Shown here: piece by piece, positions 43,673-53,173 of the stretch
Layout of the letters: each line of letters begins with the position of its first letter
Position numbering within the stretch: position 1 is the first letter of the stretch
Source: Prauserella muralis
Lineage (GTDB): Bacteria > Actinomycetota > Actinomycetes > Mycobacteriales > Pseudonocardiaceae
Direction of reading: 5' to 3'
Assembly: GCF_003202285.1 (NCBI RefSeq)
Contig: NZ_MASW01000006.1
Span: forward strand, 496,001 to 560,000
DNA length: 64,000 nucleotides
Position numbers and translations under genes: made by a program
The notes under the pieces: model-generated
The model's input: only the letters and a program-made list of their open reading frames with translations
Told to the model about the DNA's origin: nothing
Databases searched by the model: none

Positions 43673-44074
43673 TCACCTCACCTTTCTCGCCGGGCGGCCG
43701 AACGAGCCACCCAGCGCGATCGCTCCTGGCAGTGCGCCGCCTGCCAGGAGCAGGAACGTCCGCCAGTCGGGAAGCAGTACGACGTCGCCACCCGGGCCGC
43801 GCAACCCGACGGCCCCGATCGTGAGGATCCACGCCACGAGGGGCACGGCCGCGGGCCGCTTGCCGACGAGCGCCGAAGCCCGCGAGACCAGCAACGGCGT
43901 CGTGACGACGGCCAGCAGCACGCTCAGCGGCAGCACCACGTCGCCGAGCCGGGGCAGGATCGTGCCGTCGAGGCGCAGCGGCAGATAGAACAGCTCGAGC
44001 AGCGCGAGCAGCACCGCGTCGACGGTGAACAGCGCGAGCAGGCCCCAGCGCTCGGCGGGGCGGGTCACGGTCAC
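43673..44074 (-). CDS. Small membrane protein downstream of mshB (Rv1171-like)
   Basis: A 133-residue protein with four hydrophobic spans (LLALFTVDAVLLALLELFYL, LPLSVLLAVVTTPLLVS, AAVPLVAWILTIGAVGL, TFLLLAGGALPGAIALGG) and a basic end. Its place directly downstream of mshB, with a 4-base overlap, matches the conserved membrane protein Rv1171 of M. tuberculosis. No catalytic motif is visible. A role in mycothiol handling is only suggested by the coupling. Confidence 0.78.
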   Translation of the reverse strand: MTVTRPAERWGLLALFTVDAVLLALLELFYLPLRLDGTILPRLGDVVLPLSVLLAVVTTPLLVSRASALVGKRPAAVPLVAWILTIGAVGLRGPGGDVVLLPDWRTFLLLAGGALPGAIALGGSFGRPARKVR

Positions 44075-44907
44075 GGGTCGAGGCCTCCGAACAGGTCGTC
44101 GTCCGCCCCGGCGGCGGGCCCGTCGGCGAGCACGAAGTACTCGGCGGCGGGCACCGGCTGGGCGATGCCGTTGGACAGGGCGAAGGCGGGCTCGTGCACG
44201 CTCACCTGCGTCGCGTGCGCGCGCAGCGCGGCGAGCTTGACCCGCACCTGCCCGGTGATGTCGATGGCGGTGGTGATGTGCTCGTCGGCGACGGTGGGCA
44301 GCTCACCGTCGGCGGGTACCCGGAACGGCAGTCCGCCCACCTGCCGCAGGGCCTCCAGCCCGCGGGCGGTCGCACCCGCCGAGGACACGGTGTGGAACAC
44401 GCGGCGCACCGACGAGGCGCGGGCCGCGGCGGCCATGGTGATCTCGTGTGCGCGGATGTGGTCGGGATGGCCGTAGCCGCCGAAGGAGTCGTAGGTCACG
44501 ACCACCTCGGGCCGCAGCTCCTCCAGCACGGCCAGCAGCTGGCCCGTCTGTTCCTCCACGGAGCCCTTGACCAGGGCACGCGGGTGCTCGGCCGACGGCG
44601 TGCCCGCCATGCCGGAGTCGCGCCAGCGGCCGATGCCGCCCAGGTAGTGGTGTTCGGTCCAGCCCAGCGCCGCCCCCGCGGCGGCCAGCTCGCCCGCGCG
44701 GTATCCGCCGAGCTGGTCGGCCGCCCACGCGCCCAGCTGCTCCAGCGCGGGCGGGATGATCTCGCCCTCCTCGCCCAGCGTGCACGTCACAACCGTCACA
44801 TGCGCACCGGCAGCCGCATAGCGGGCGATGGTGCCGCCCGTGGTGATCGTTTCGTCGTCGGGGTGCGCGTGAACGAACAGCACCCTGCGGCCGGCTGGAG
44901 AGATCAC
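44071..44907 (-). CDS. mshB: Mycothiol biosynthesis deacetylase MshB
   Basis: N-acetyl-1-D-myo-inositol-2-amino-2-deoxy-alpha-D-glucopyranoside deacetylase, a zinc enzyme of the LmbE/PIG-L family. It removes the acetyl group from GlcNAc-inositol, the second step of mycothiol synthesis. The zinc motif is [14 protein letters not shown] (His15, Asp18), with the third ligand in [34 protein letters not shown] and [20 protein letters not shown] are typical of MshB rather than Mca. It has 278 residues, the usual length. It heads the unit with the Rv1171-like protein. Mycothiol also links functionally to the SigH/SigR regulon at the left end. Confidence 0.92.
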   Translation of the reverse strand: MISPAGRRVLFVHAHPDDETITTGGTIARYAAAGAHVTVVTCTLGEEGEIIPPALEQLGAWAADQLGGYRAGELAAAGAALGWTEHHYLGGIGRWRDSGMAGTPSAEHPRALVKGSVEEQTGQLLAVLEELRPEVVVTYDSFGGYGHPDHIRAHEITMAAAARASSVRRVFHTVSSAGATARGLEALRQVGGLPFRVPADGELPTVADEHITTAIDITGQVRVKLAALRAHATQVSVHEPAFALSNGIAQPVPAAEYFVLADGPAAGADDDLFGGLDP

Positions 44908-45018
44908 GGCTTAAGATTAATTCCTTCGTCACGTCCACACGTGGGCGCGTCTCGGCTATCCTCGCGCCAGTCACGACCACGAAACCGTGACGCGGTGTAC
45001 CCCCACGAAGGGCTTCTG

Positions 45019-46800
45019 GTGAGCACTGAAGCAATATCGACGTACTCGTCCGGCACGTCGGAATCCGTACTGTCTATTTCGGATCTGCGGATCACGTTCA
45101 CGACCGAGGACGGCATCGTCGAGGCGGTCAAGGGAATCGGCTTCGACGTCGCGCCCGGCGAGATCCTCGCCATTGTCGGCGAATCGGGTTCGGGCAAGTC
45201 GGTCACCTCGATGTCGGTACCCGGCCTGCTGCCCAAGACCACCCAGATCAGTGGCGAACGCAGGCTCGGCGGCACCGACCTCAGTGGCAAGTCGGACAAG
45301 GAGCTGCGCCAGTACCGCGGCAACGAGATCGCGATGATCTTCCAGGAGCCGATGACGGCCCTGAACCCCATGTACACGGTGGGGTGGCAGATCCGCGAGG
45401 CGCTGCGCGCGCATCAGGACCTGGCCAAGAGCGCCGCGGACGCCCGTGCCGTCGAGCTGCTCGACCTGGTGGGCATCCCGCAGCCGGAGCTGCGGTTCAG
45501 GCAGTACCCCCACCAGCTTTCCGGTGGTCTGCGCCAGCGCGTGGTGATCGCGATGGCGATCGCGTGCGACCCGAAGGTCATCATCGCCGACGAGCCCACC
45601 ACGGCACTGGACGTGACGGTGCAGGCCGAGATCCTGGGCCTGCTGCGCAAGCTGCGGGACACCCTCAACACCGCCATCGTCCTCATCACCCACGACATGG
45701 GGGTGGTCGCCGACCTCGCCGACCGGGTCGTCGTGATGTACCAGGGCGAGATCGTCGAGCAGGCACCGGTCAACGAGCTGTTCAGCAACCCCCAGCAGGA
45801 CTACACCAAGCGGCTGCTGGCGGCCGTTCCGGTCCTCGGCCAGCGGCCCGAGGGCCAGCGGCTGCTGGAGTCGCCGCCCCCGGCGCCGGCGACCGTCGAG
45901 CAGGCCACCGTGGACGAGACGCTCCGGCTGGCCGACGCCGAGCTGCAGGGCAGGTTCGACGAGAGCGCGCCCGCGCTGGAGATCAAGAACCTGGTGCTCG
46001 AGTTCCCCGGCCGGGGACGCCAGGGCAAGGTGCGCGCGGTGGACGACGTCTCGCTGCACATCGACCGTGGTGAGATCGTCGGGCTCGTCGGCGAGTCCGG
46101 CTCCGGCAAGTCGACGATCGGCCGCTGCGCGATCCGGCTGCTCAAGCCCACGTCCGGCACGATCTCGATCGCAGGGCAGGACATCACGACGATGTCCAAC
46201 AAGGCGCTGCGCCCGCTGCGCCGGTACTTCTCGATCGTGTTCCAGGACCCGGCGTCCACCCTGGACCCGAAGATGACCATCGGTGACTCGATCGCCGAGC
46301 CGCTCGTGCTGCACAAGGTGTTGTCCGGCAAGGAACTCACCGCGCGGGTGACGAACCTGCTCGACAAGGTGCAGCTGTCCGGGCACTACCGCAACCGCTA
46401 CCCGCACGAGCTCTCCGGAGGGCAGCGGCAGCGGGTGGCGATCGCCAGGGCGCTCTCGCTGGACCCGAAGCTGCTCATCGCCGACGAGCCGACCTCGGCG
46501 CTGGACGTGTCGGTGCAGGCGAAGGTGCTCGACCTGTTCCTGGACCTGCAGCAGAGCCTGCGCTTCGCGTGCCTGTTCATCAGCCACGACCTCGCCGTCG
46601 TCGACCTGCTCGCCGACCGTGTCGCCGTCATGCAGAAGGGCAGGCTGGTGGAGGTCGGTACCCGCGACCAGGTCCTGCACGAGCCGCGGGAGGACTACAC
46701 CAAGCGGCTGCTGTCGGCGGCCCCCGTCGCCGACCCAGCCCTGCAGGCCCGCCGCCGCGAAGCCTGGGAAGCCGGCCGAGTAGCCCCGGTCGCCGACTGA
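45019..46800 (+). CDS. Fused dipeptide/oligopeptide ABC transporter ATPase (DppD-DppF type)
   Basis: A 593-residue protein with two complete ABC domains, powering peptide import. Domain 1 has Walker [11 protein letters not shown] at 54-63, signature [11 protein letters not shown], Walker [13 protein letters not shown] and H-loop LITHDMGVV. Domain 2 has Walker [10 protein letters not shown] at 358-366, signature [11 protein letters not shown] and [12 protein letters not shown]. Both domains end in the oligopeptide-type tail ([20 protein letters not shown] and [16 protein letters not shown]). A fused OppD is known in mycobacteria (Rv1281c). It is convergent with the permease genes, an unusual split arrangement. 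GTG 45019 has AAGGG upstream. Confidence 0.92.
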   Translation: MSTEAISTYSSGTSESVLSISDLRITFTTEDGIVEAVKGIGFDVAPGEILAIVGESGSGKSVTSMSVPGLLPKTTQISGERRLGGTDLSGKSDKELRQYRGNEIAMIFQEPMTALNPMYTVGWQIREALRAHQDLAKSAADARAVELLDLVGIPQPELRFRQYPHQLSGGLRQRVVIAMAIACDPKVIIADEPTTALDVTVQAEILGLLRKLRDTLNTAIVLITHDMGVVADLADRVVVMYQGEIVEQAPVNELFSNPQQDYTKRLLAAVPVLGQRPEGQRLLESPPPAPATVEQATVDETLRLADAELQGRFDESAPALEIKNLVLEFPGRGRQGKVRAVDDVSLHIDRGEIVGLVGESGSGKSTIGRCAIRLLKPTSGTISIAGQDITTMSNKALRPLRRYFSIVFQDPASTLDPKMTIGDSIAEPLVLHKVLSGKELTARVTNLLDKVQLSGHYRNRYPHELSGGQRQRVAIARALSLDPKLLIADEPTSALDVSVQAKVLDLFLDLQQSLRFACLFISHDLAVVDLLADRVAVMQKGRLVEVGTRDQVLHEPREDYTKRLLSAAPVADPALQARRREAWEAGRVAPVAD

Positions 46801-46812
46801 CCCCAGCCCCCA

Positions 46813-46901
46813 AAGCTCCCCAATGCGGCATTCGCTCCACTGGATGGAGCGAATGCCGCATTCGCTCCGTTGAGTGGAACAAATGTGGCATTGGGGAGCT
46901 T
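46813..46901. repeat. Nested inverted-repeat element, family B
   Basis: A perfect 18-bp hairpin (46822-46839 with 46845-46862, motif AATGCGGCATTCGCTCCA, 5-base loop) is followed by a third, degenerate arm near 46881. It is enclosed by outer arms AAGCTCCCC (46813-46821) and GGGGAGCTT (46893-46901). It forms a branched structure just after the ABC ATPase stop, probably a terminator or mobile palindromic repeat. Confidence 0.65.
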
Positions 46902-46955
46902 GCGGCGACCCGGCGCGAACGGAGCTTTCGCGCATTCCCGGCCCCACACATCACA

Positions 46956-47004
46956 GAGCAAGGGACCTTTACTCCCGGAAAACGAGAGTAAAGGTCCCTT
47001 GCTC
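46956..47004. terminator. Hairpin terminator, family C (GAGCAAGGGACCTTTACTC)
   Basis: Perfect 19-bp arms at 46956-46974 and 46986-47004 around an 11-base loop, 9 bases beyond the stop codon of the convergent permease gene. It is AT-richer than the neighbouring sequence and bidirectional in form. Confidence 0.8.
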
Positions 47005-47013
47005 CTGTCTGGG

Positions 47014-47955
47014 CTAGGCTTTCACGCGGCGCTGGCGGGGGTCGAAGGCGTCCCGCAGGCCGTCACCGATGAAGTTGATCGACAGCGAGATGAGCACCAG
47101 CACGACGAACGGACCGAAGAACAGCCACGGTCGTCCGGTCATCTGGGCATAGTTGTCCGAGATGACCCGGCCGAGTGAGGTGTCCGGCGGCTTGACGCCG
47201 AGGCCGATGAACGACAGCGCCGCCTCGGCGAGCACCGCCTGTGCCACGGCCAGTGTCGCGTTGACGGTGATGGTCCCGACCATGTTCGGCACGAGGTGCT
47301 TGAACACGATCCGCATGGTCCCGGCGCCGGACGCGCGAGCCGCCTCCACGAACTCCCGCTGGGACAGCGACATCGCCTCGGCGCGGGTGATCCTGGCGAT
47401 CGGCATCCAGCCGAACAGAGCCAGCACGATCGCGACCACCCACCAGCTACCGCTGAAGACCTTCACCAGGATCGCCGCGGCGGCCAGCTGCGGCACGATC
47501 AGGAACAGGTCGGTCAGCCGCGAGACGGCCGAGTCGACGATCCCGCGCAGGTACCCGGCGAGCGCGCCGAACACCACACCGATGAGCGTCGCGACGATCG
47601 CCACCGTCAGGGCGATCAGCAGCGAGAACTGGGTGCCCCGCAGGATCTGCGACACCATGTCCTTGCCGACCTGGGTGGTGCCCAGCGGGTAGTCACCGCT
47701 CGGCGGCTCGTAGGAGGGGAACGAGGCATCCCAGTAGCTGTGCGGCCAGAAGATCGGCAGGATCAGCGCGACCAACGCGATCAGCAGCAGCACGCCGACG
47801 CTGGCCATGGCCAGCTTGTGCCGGAGGAACTTCCGCAGGACGAGCGCGCCCTGACTGCGCGGCTCCGGAAGCGCGGTGACGTCCGGCTCGCCATCCTTGA
47901 TCGGTGGCTCGTCGCCGGACTGTGCCCGGGTGACGAGCGAGTTCATGTCAGCCAA
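47014..47955 (-). CDS. Peptide ABC transporter permease, OppC/DppC type
   Basis: A 313-residue permease with a cytoplasmic N-terminal extension, then six spans of the OppBC type. Visible are ALVLRKFLRHKLAMASVGVL at the start, GTTQVGKDMVSQILRGTQFS, and the EAA loop EFVEAARASGAGTMRIVFKH, ending FIGDGLRDAFDPRQRRVKA. It pairs with the other permease and the fused ATPase to import peptides. It overlaps the upstream permease gene by 8 bases, indicating coupling. It ends at the terminator between convergent genes. Confidence 0.92.
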   Translation of the reverse strand: MADMNSLVTRAQSGDEPPIKDGEPDVTALPEPRSQGALVLRKFLRHKLAMASVGVLLLIALVALILPIFWPHSYWDASFPSYEPPSGDYPLGTTQVGKDMVSQILRGTQFSLLIALTVAIVATLIGVVFGALAGYLRGIVDSAVSRLTDLFLIVPQLAAAAILVKVFSGSWWVVAIVLALFGWMPIARITRAEAMSLSQREFVEAARASGAGTMRIVFKHLVPNMVGTITVNATLAVAQAVLAEAALSFIGLGVKPPDTSLGRVISDNYAQMTGRPWLFFGPFVVLVLISLSINFIGDGLRDAFDPRQRRVKA

Positions 47956-48964
47956 CGCGAATCCTCGGGTCCAGGATGCCGTACAGCAAATCCGCGACCA
48001 GGTTGGCGAGCACCACCGCGATGGCGATCACCACGACCCAGCCCATCATCACGTTCGGATCGTTCTTGTTCACAGCCTCCACGAGCACCGTGCCCATGCC
48101 GTTCCAGTTGAACACGCGCTCGGTGATGATCGCACCGGTGATGACCGACGCGAAGTTCACCGAGAAGAGCGTGGTCACCGGGATCATCGCGTTGCGGAAC
48201 GCGTGCCGGAAGATCACCCTGCGGCCGGAAAGGCCCTTGGCGCGTGCGGTGCGCACGTAGTCCATGTTCAGCGTCTCCAGCATGGACGAACGCTGGAACC
48301 GGCTGTACGCCGCGAAGCTGATGAACATGATGGACAGTGTGGGCAGCAGGAACGCCCCGATGTAGGTGACGACGAAGTCGCCAACGCCGTCGGCGCGCAG
48401 GCTCTCCGGGCTCGTCGTCCGCAGGAACGGGTTGCCCAGCACGTCGGACCAGCCGAGCTGGTTCACGACGATGTTGATGTCGATCGCGTACGTCTTGAGG
48501 ATGATCGCGACGCAGAAGATCGGCATGGAGAAGAACAGGAACGCCAGCGTGGTCGCGACGTAGTCGATGGTCGTGTACTGGCGGACGGCGGCGAGCACAC
48601 CCACCGCGATGCCGAGGATGAGGGCGAGGATCTCGGCGCCGATGATGAGCCGGAACGTCACCCAGAACGCGTTCATGATCTTGGGGTAAACGGGCTCCAT
48701 CGCCGATCCCTGCGCGATGGAGATCCCCCAGTCCCCGGTGAGGAAGCCGCCGAGCCAGTCGAAGTACCTGGGAACGAGCGGCTTGTCGAGGCCGAGCTGG
48801 TGGGACAGCGCCGCGATGGACTCGGGGTTGATGTTCGGCTGGTTACGGATCTCGGCGAGGGGATCGCCCGCGCCTGCGACCATCAGGAACACCAGGAAGC
48901 TTCCGATGAACAGGATCGGAACCGAGATCGCCAACCGGCGAAGAATGTAGAAAACCAGGTTCAA
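47948..48964 (-). CDS. Peptide ABC transporter permease, OppB/DppB type
   Basis: A 338-residue permease of the OppB/DppB family. The N-terminal span is VFYILRRLAISVPILFIGSF, the periplasmic loop carries QLGLDKPLVPRYFDWLGGFL with GDWGIS, and the EAA loop is DYVRTARAKGLSGRRVIFRH. Five further spans follow, ending VADLLYGILDPRIRVG. It forms the translocation channel with the OppC-like protein. It is separated from the upstream binding-protein gene by 178 bases that contain a strong hairpin, so its level may be lower than that of the binding protein. ATG 48964 starts it. Confidence 0.92.
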   Translation of the reverse strand: MNLVFYILRRLAISVPILFIGSFLVFLMVAGAGDPLAEIRNQPNINPESIAALSHQLGLDKPLVPRYFDWLGGFLTGDWGISIAQGSAMEPVYPKIMNAFWVTFRLIIGAEILALILGIAVGVLAAVRQYTTIDYVATTLAFLFFSMPIFCVAIILKTYAIDINIVVNQLGWSDVLGNPFLRTTSPESLRADGVGDFVVTYIGAFLLPTLSIMFISFAAYSRFQRSSMLETLNMDYVRTARAKGLSGRRVIFRHAFRNAMIPVTTLFSVNFASVITGAIITERVFNWNGMGTVLVEAVNKNDPNVMMGWVVVIAIAVVLANLVADLLYGILDPRIRVG

Positions 48965-49066
48965 CGACTTGCTCCTAGTCCGGGTATTGCCCGGAATTAT
49001 TTCGCCACCGCCCGGGCGCCACGGTAGTGGGGGTCCGGATGGCCTGAACAGCTACCAACGTCGGTT

Positions 49067-49101
49067 TGTCGGGGGCCGGGCTGGTGGCCCGGCCCCCGAC
49101 A
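49067..49101. terminator. Hairpin between binding-protein and permease genes
   Basis: 15-bp perfect stem (49067-49081 with 49087-49101, core GTCGGGGGCCGGGC) with a 5-base loop, about 40 bases after the binding-protein stop and upstream of the permease start. It probably limits readthrough from the binding-protein gene into the permeases, as is common in ABC importer operons. Confidence 0.8.
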
Positions 49102-49142
49102 CCGTCGCAGAACCAATCAGCGACTCGAGCGAGTCACCGCTG

Positions 49143-50912
49143 TCAGTCGGTCCGCTCCCACTCGCCGACGTTCCACAGCACGCCGTTGTAGGACTGCATG
49201 TACACCCGGTCGATACCCCGGAAGCCCCACATCGACGGCGTGGCGAACAGCGGCATCGTGGCGTACTGGTTCGCCAGTGCCTCGTCGGCCGCCTGGTAGT
49301 GCTTGGTGGCCTCCTCGGCGTTGGTCGCCGACGTGGCCTTGTCGAAGGCCTGGTCGATCTTCGGGTCGCTCAGGCCCTGCCAGTTCTGCCCACCACCGGT
49401 GATGTAGATCGACTTCTGCTCGGCCTTGAACGGCGCGGACGACCAGCCGAACAGGGCGATGTCGTAGTCACCCTTGTCGACGCGGCCCTTGAGGAAGTTC
49501 GGGTCCGTGTCGTCCTTGATCTCCATGCCGGCGGCACGCGCCTGCGACTGGACGATCTCCACCGTGCGGCTGCGCCGCTCGTTCTCGTTGTGCGAGATCG
49601 CCACCGAGAACCGCTTGCCGTTCTTCTGGTAGATGCCGTCCGGGCCCTTCTTCCAGCCTCCGGCCTCCAGGGTCTTCATCGCCGCCTCGGCGCCCTGGTT
49701 GGTCTTGTCGCTGTAGAGGTCCTGGTAGCCGTCCTCGCCCTCGAAGAAGACGATGCTGTTCAGCGGCTGGATGTCCGACTGGACACCCTTGAGCAGCTTG
49801 CTGACGATCTCCTCGCGGTTGACCACCTGGAAGAACGCCTTGCGAGCGGCCTCGTCACCGAAGAGCCGGTTGTAGTTGAGGTCGAAGTGCTCGAAGGTCA
49901 GCTGCGGCGCGGAGCCGTAGTTCACGCCCTGCGAGGCCAGGTTCTTCATGGTGTTGGCCGCGGTGTCGTCCGGCTGGGTCGACGCGGCGACGTCGATCTC
50001 ACCGTTCTGCAGCGCCGTGGCCATCGCCTTGGTGTCCGGGATGGCCCGGATGGTCACCTCGCTGGGGCCGCCCTTCGCCCCGATCCACTCGGGGTTCTTC
50101 TCCAGCACGACCGTGTCGGCGTTCTGGTCGAAGGACTTGATCTTGTACGGGCCCGAGGCCGGCATGAGGTCCGGCTTGAAGCCCTTCCAGCCGTTGGCCC
50201 AGAAGTCGGCGGCCTTCTTCACCGCCTGCTTGTCGCTGGGCTTGACCTTGGTGATGTCGGAGATCCCGGTCTGCTCCTCCAGCACGTGGGCGGGCAGCAG
50301 CGCGACATCGGAGAACAGGCCCTTGTAGTCGATGTAGGGCTCGGTGAAGGTCGCCTCGAACGTGAGGTCGTCCTTGCACGTCGGGTTGTCCATGAGCTCG
50401 TAGCCCGTGGTGGACGCCGCGTTGAAGCCCTCGGCACCGGAGCCGGCAAGCCAGGCGAGGTAGAAGTCCTCGCAGCCCCACGGCGCGCCGTCGGACCACT
50501 TGACGCCCGGCTTCATCTTCCACTCGACCGTGTACGGCTTCTCCGACGTGACGGTGACGGACTCCATCACGTCCTTGTTCAGCAGCACCTTGTTGTTGCC
50601 GTCGAGCACGAACGGGCCAGTGATGACGGGCACCAGCACGTAGTTGTTGTACGAGCTGTTGGCGTCCGCGGTCTTGTTGTTGTACGCGGAAAAGCCCTCG
50701 TCGATGGCGACGGTGACCGGTTCGCTCTCCGGGACGTCGGCGAGCTGGAACTCGTCGCCCTGCTGAGCCTTGCCCTCCGCCATGCTTTTGACATCGACGG
50801 TCGAGCCGGTGTTCGAGTCTCCCTCGCCACCGCCGCCCCCGCCGCAGGCGCTCAGCACGAGCGCGGACGCGGCAACCAGCGACAGGGCGGAGACTGCTTT
50901 GGATCTCCTCAT
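49143..50912 (-). CDS. Peptide ABC transporter substrate-binding lipoprotein (family 5)
   Basis: A 589-residue extracytoplasmic solute-binding lipoprotein of family 5 (OppA/DppA). The signal ends in LVLSAC (lipid Cys23), followed by a Gly run. Family marks are MKPGVKWSDGAPWGCEDFYL, PASGPYKIKSFDQ, REEIVSKLLKG and an ending LWNVGEWERTD. The size matches M. tuberculosis OppA (Rv1280c, about 590 residues). It captures oligopeptides for the permeases downstream. It is first in the - strand unit, with 345 bases of upstream DNA for its promoter, and is separated from the permeases by a hairpin. Confidence 0.92.
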   Translation of the reverse strand: MRRSKAVSALSLVAASALVLSACGGGGGGEGDSNTGSTVDVKSMAEGKAQQGDEFQLADVPESEPVTVAIDEGFSAYNNKTADANSSYNNYVLVPVITGPFVLDGNNKVLLNKDVMESVTVTSEKPYTVEWKMKPGVKWSDGAPWGCEDFYLAWLAGSGAEGFNAASTTGYELMDNPTCKDDLTFEATFTEPYIDYKGLFSDVALLPAHVLEEQTGISDITKVKPSDKQAVKKAADFWANGWKGFKPDLMPASGPYKIKSFDQNADTVVLEKNPEWIGAKGGPSEVTIRAIPDTKAMATALQNGEIDVAASTQPDDTAANTMKNLASQGVNYGSAPQLTFEHFDLNYNRLFGDEAARKAFFQVVNREEIVSKLLKGVQSDIQPLNSIVFFEGEDGYQDLYSDKTNQGAEAAMKTLEAGGWKKGPDGIYQKNGKRFSVAISHNENERRSRTVEIVQSQARAAGMEIKDDTDPNFLKGRVDKGDYDIALFGWSSAPFKAEQKSIYITGGGQNWQGLSDPKIDQAFDKATSATNAEEATKHYQAADEALANQYATMPLFATPSMWGFRGIDRVYMQSYNGVLWNVGEWERTD

Positions 50913-51257
50913 TTACGTGTGCCCTCCTAGCACTGAGCCCCTGGATGTCCGGACCACGGGACCCACACCGCTCCAGTTGTGACGCCGGAGCCTACGACAC
51001 GCCAAGCCACACTCGATTGGCGCACTGCGGGGGAACGCTAAGAAGGATGACCACCCGCGGTCATTACTTCCCGAGGGATCGTGACCAAAGGGTGACATCT
51101 AACTTGCGTCCCGACATACAACGGTTACCAACTGCAATCATCGGGTAACGAACCGATCGACCGATCGGCAGTCCCGCAGCGAACAAGGTAAACGGTCATT
51201 CGCGGCAGGGCAGCAGGATGCCCCCGTTTCGCCCACGCCAGAAGTCGCCCGAACGGG
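50913..51257. promoter_or_regulatory. Upstream region of the peptide-binding-protein gene
   Basis: About 345 bases without a gene. It carries the inverted repeat CCGATCG-AC-CGATCGG at 51153-51168, a candidate regulator site or the terminator of the LpqW-like gene. No clear core promoter can be assigned by eye. Confidence 0.4.
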
Positions 51258-53015
51258 TCAGCGCGGTGCGCGGGTCCAGTTGACCGCGGAGGAGAACGGA
51301 CCGGCCATCGGGGGGCCGGGGCTCACCCCGGCGACGCTCGAACCGATCGCGAGCGTGTCGGCGAGCTGGAACAGCGGGATGGCCACGTTGCTCTGCCACA
51401 GCGCGGGCTCCGCCGTCGACATCGTCTCGGCGAGCGGCTCCGCACCGGCCAGCGCGGCCTCCAGCGTCGGCTGGAGCACCTCGTCGCAGAACGCTGCGGT
51501 GTTGGCGGGCACCTGTGGCGAGCTCTCCCCGTCCCCGGGATCGTCCCAGCCCTCCGGGCAGCCGTAGGCCGACACCAGCGTGGAGGCAGGGTCGTTGCTC
51601 ACCGGCTGCGGCCCCACGACGATGTCGACGGCGACAGGGCCGTCCTGGGCCGTGGACTGCCCGTCCCCGGCATCGGGATCGACCGGTGCGGCGAGCAGGC
51701 TGGAGAACAGCTCCCGTGCCGGGGGGTTGATGGTCGTGACCTCGACGCCCGCCGCCGTCAGCTGCCTGGTGAGCTCCCTGGCGATGGCCGCGTAGGGCTC
51801 GCGCTGCCCCGGCGAGGCCACCACGAGCGACAGCGGTTCGCCGTCCCGCGTCCACGTCCCCGCCTGCTTGGTGTAGCCGGCGGCCCTCAGCAGCCGCTCG
51901 GCGCGGCGCGGGGCGGGGTTCAGCGGCGGGCCCGACCGCGGGATCGTCGGCTCGTAGCCCTTGGCCGAGGGCGGCAACGTGTGGGCGCCGGCCCGCAGCT
52001 CCGCGGACGCGCCACCGCCGGTGCCCTCGGCGATGAGCCGCTCCCGGTCGACGAGCGCGGCGACACCGGCCCGCACCTGCGCGTCGGCGAGCGCGGTGCC
52101 GACCGGGCGCAGCAGCACCTCCGCCAGGTATGGCCGCGCCACCGTGTGCAGCCGCACGTTCTTGCCGAGCCCGGACAACAGGTCCAGTCCTGTGGCGTCG
52201 GTGTTGGCGAGCGCGAGCTGGTCGTTGCCGCTGCGCAATGCTCCGGCCATGGCCGCCTGGTCGGAGCTGTGCAGCACGATCCGGTCGACGGCGGCGGGTT
52301 TCTCCCAGTAACGCTCGTTGCGCTCCAGCACGATCTCGCCGCGAACCTCGTCGAGCGTCTTGATGGCGAACGGGCCCCCGTACGCGGGGAAGCTCTCCCC
52401 GAGCGCCCCCTGCCAGCCGCCGGGCGCGTCCTTGAGCAGGTGCGCGGGCAGCAGGTTGTCGAACAGCGACTTCCAGCCCGGGTAGGGCTTGTCGAAGGTG
52501 ACCTCGACGCGCTTGCCGCCCTCGCCGGGCTGGATACCCGAGATGAGCCGGTAGCCGGCGGGCTCCACGACACCGGGCTGGGTCTTCATCGCGTCGGCCA
52601 GGTAGGCGAAGTCCTCGACGGCGATCGGCGCGCCGTCCGACCACGACGCGTCGTGCCGGATCTCGTAGGCCACCGTGAACGGCTCGCGGCTGATGACCTC
52701 GGCGGAGGTCATCAGGTTCTCGTCCAGCCGCAGCACGCCGTCCTCGTCGGGGCGGAACACCGACGGCAGCAGCATCTGCGACAGCGCCGAGGTGACCGTC
52801 GACAGGTCGGCGATGTTGTGCGGGTTGTACCCGCCGTCGATGTCGTCGAGGCCGATCACGACCTGCGACGGCGTGTCGACGGGCGGCGCCGAGGTCTTGG
52901 CCACCGGGCTGCTCACCACGGGCGGCGGCGGGGTGTTCGTGCACGCGGCGAGCACGGCGGCCAGCAGGCACGCGAGCACCAGCAGTGGTCGCGGTCCCTT
53001 CCCGCCGTTGCCCAC
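51258..53015 (-). CDS. lpqW: LpqW-like family 5 solute-binding lipoprotein
   Basis: A 585-residue lipoprotein, lipobox LAAC (Cys25), with a Pro/Ser-rich linker and a family 5 binding-protein fold: SQMLLPSVFRPDEDGVL, YEIRHDASWSDGAPIAVEDF, VEPAGYRLISGIQPGEGGK, and a late Cys-pair region (SAYGCPEGWDDPGDGE, NTAAFCDEVLQP). Its position directly downstream of typA and near mshB matches LpqW (Rv1166) in M. tuberculosis, where it regulates lipomannan/lipoarabinomannan synthesis rather than importing peptides. That fits with the mannose-supply genes at 32-36 kb. A peptide-binding role remains possible. Confidence 0.8.
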   Translation of the reverse strand: MGNGGKGPRPLLVLACLLAAVLAACTNTPPPPVVSSPVAKTSAPPVDTPSQVVIGLDDIDGGYNPHNIADLSTVTSALSQMLLPSVFRPDEDGVLRLDENLMTSAEVISREPFTVAYEIRHDASWSDGAPIAVEDFAYLADAMKTQPGVVEPAGYRLISGIQPGEGGKRVEVTFDKPYPGWKSLFDNLLPAHLLKDAPGGWQGALGESFPAYGGPFAIKTLDEVRGEIVLERNERYWEKPAAVDRIVLHSSDQAAMAGALRSGNDQLALANTDATGLDLLSGLGKNVRLHTVARPYLAEVLLRPVGTALADAQVRAGVAALVDRERLIAEGTGGGASAELRAGAHTLPPSAKGYEPTIPRSGPPLNPAPRRAERLLRAAGYTKQAGTWTRDGEPLSLVVASPGQREPYAAIARELTRQLTAAGVEVTTINPPARELFSSLLAAPVDPDAGDGQSTAQDGPVAVDIVVGPQPVSNDPASTLVSAYGCPEGWDDPGDGESSPQVPANTAAFCDEVLQPTLEAALAGAEPLAETMSTAEPALWQSNVAIPLFQLADTLAIGSSVAGVSPGPPMAGPFSSAVNWTRAPR

Positions 53016-53173
53016 GCGCAGCCCCTCCTGCTCGTCGAACTCGGTTCGCGTTTCCCCAGACCTGTGCCGATCAGGTCACGAGCGTGCCAGATCGGATGTC
53101 AAACCCCGATACCGGATCGGGTAGAGCCACCTGAGCCGACGCGAGATCGTCTCGACCGGTTCCGGGATCGCGG

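Noticed and set aside
53105..53121. CCCGAT/ATCGGG inverted repeat after typA as terminator
   Set aside because: Only a 6-bp stem, and also fits the promoter area of the LpqW-like gene; too weak to call.
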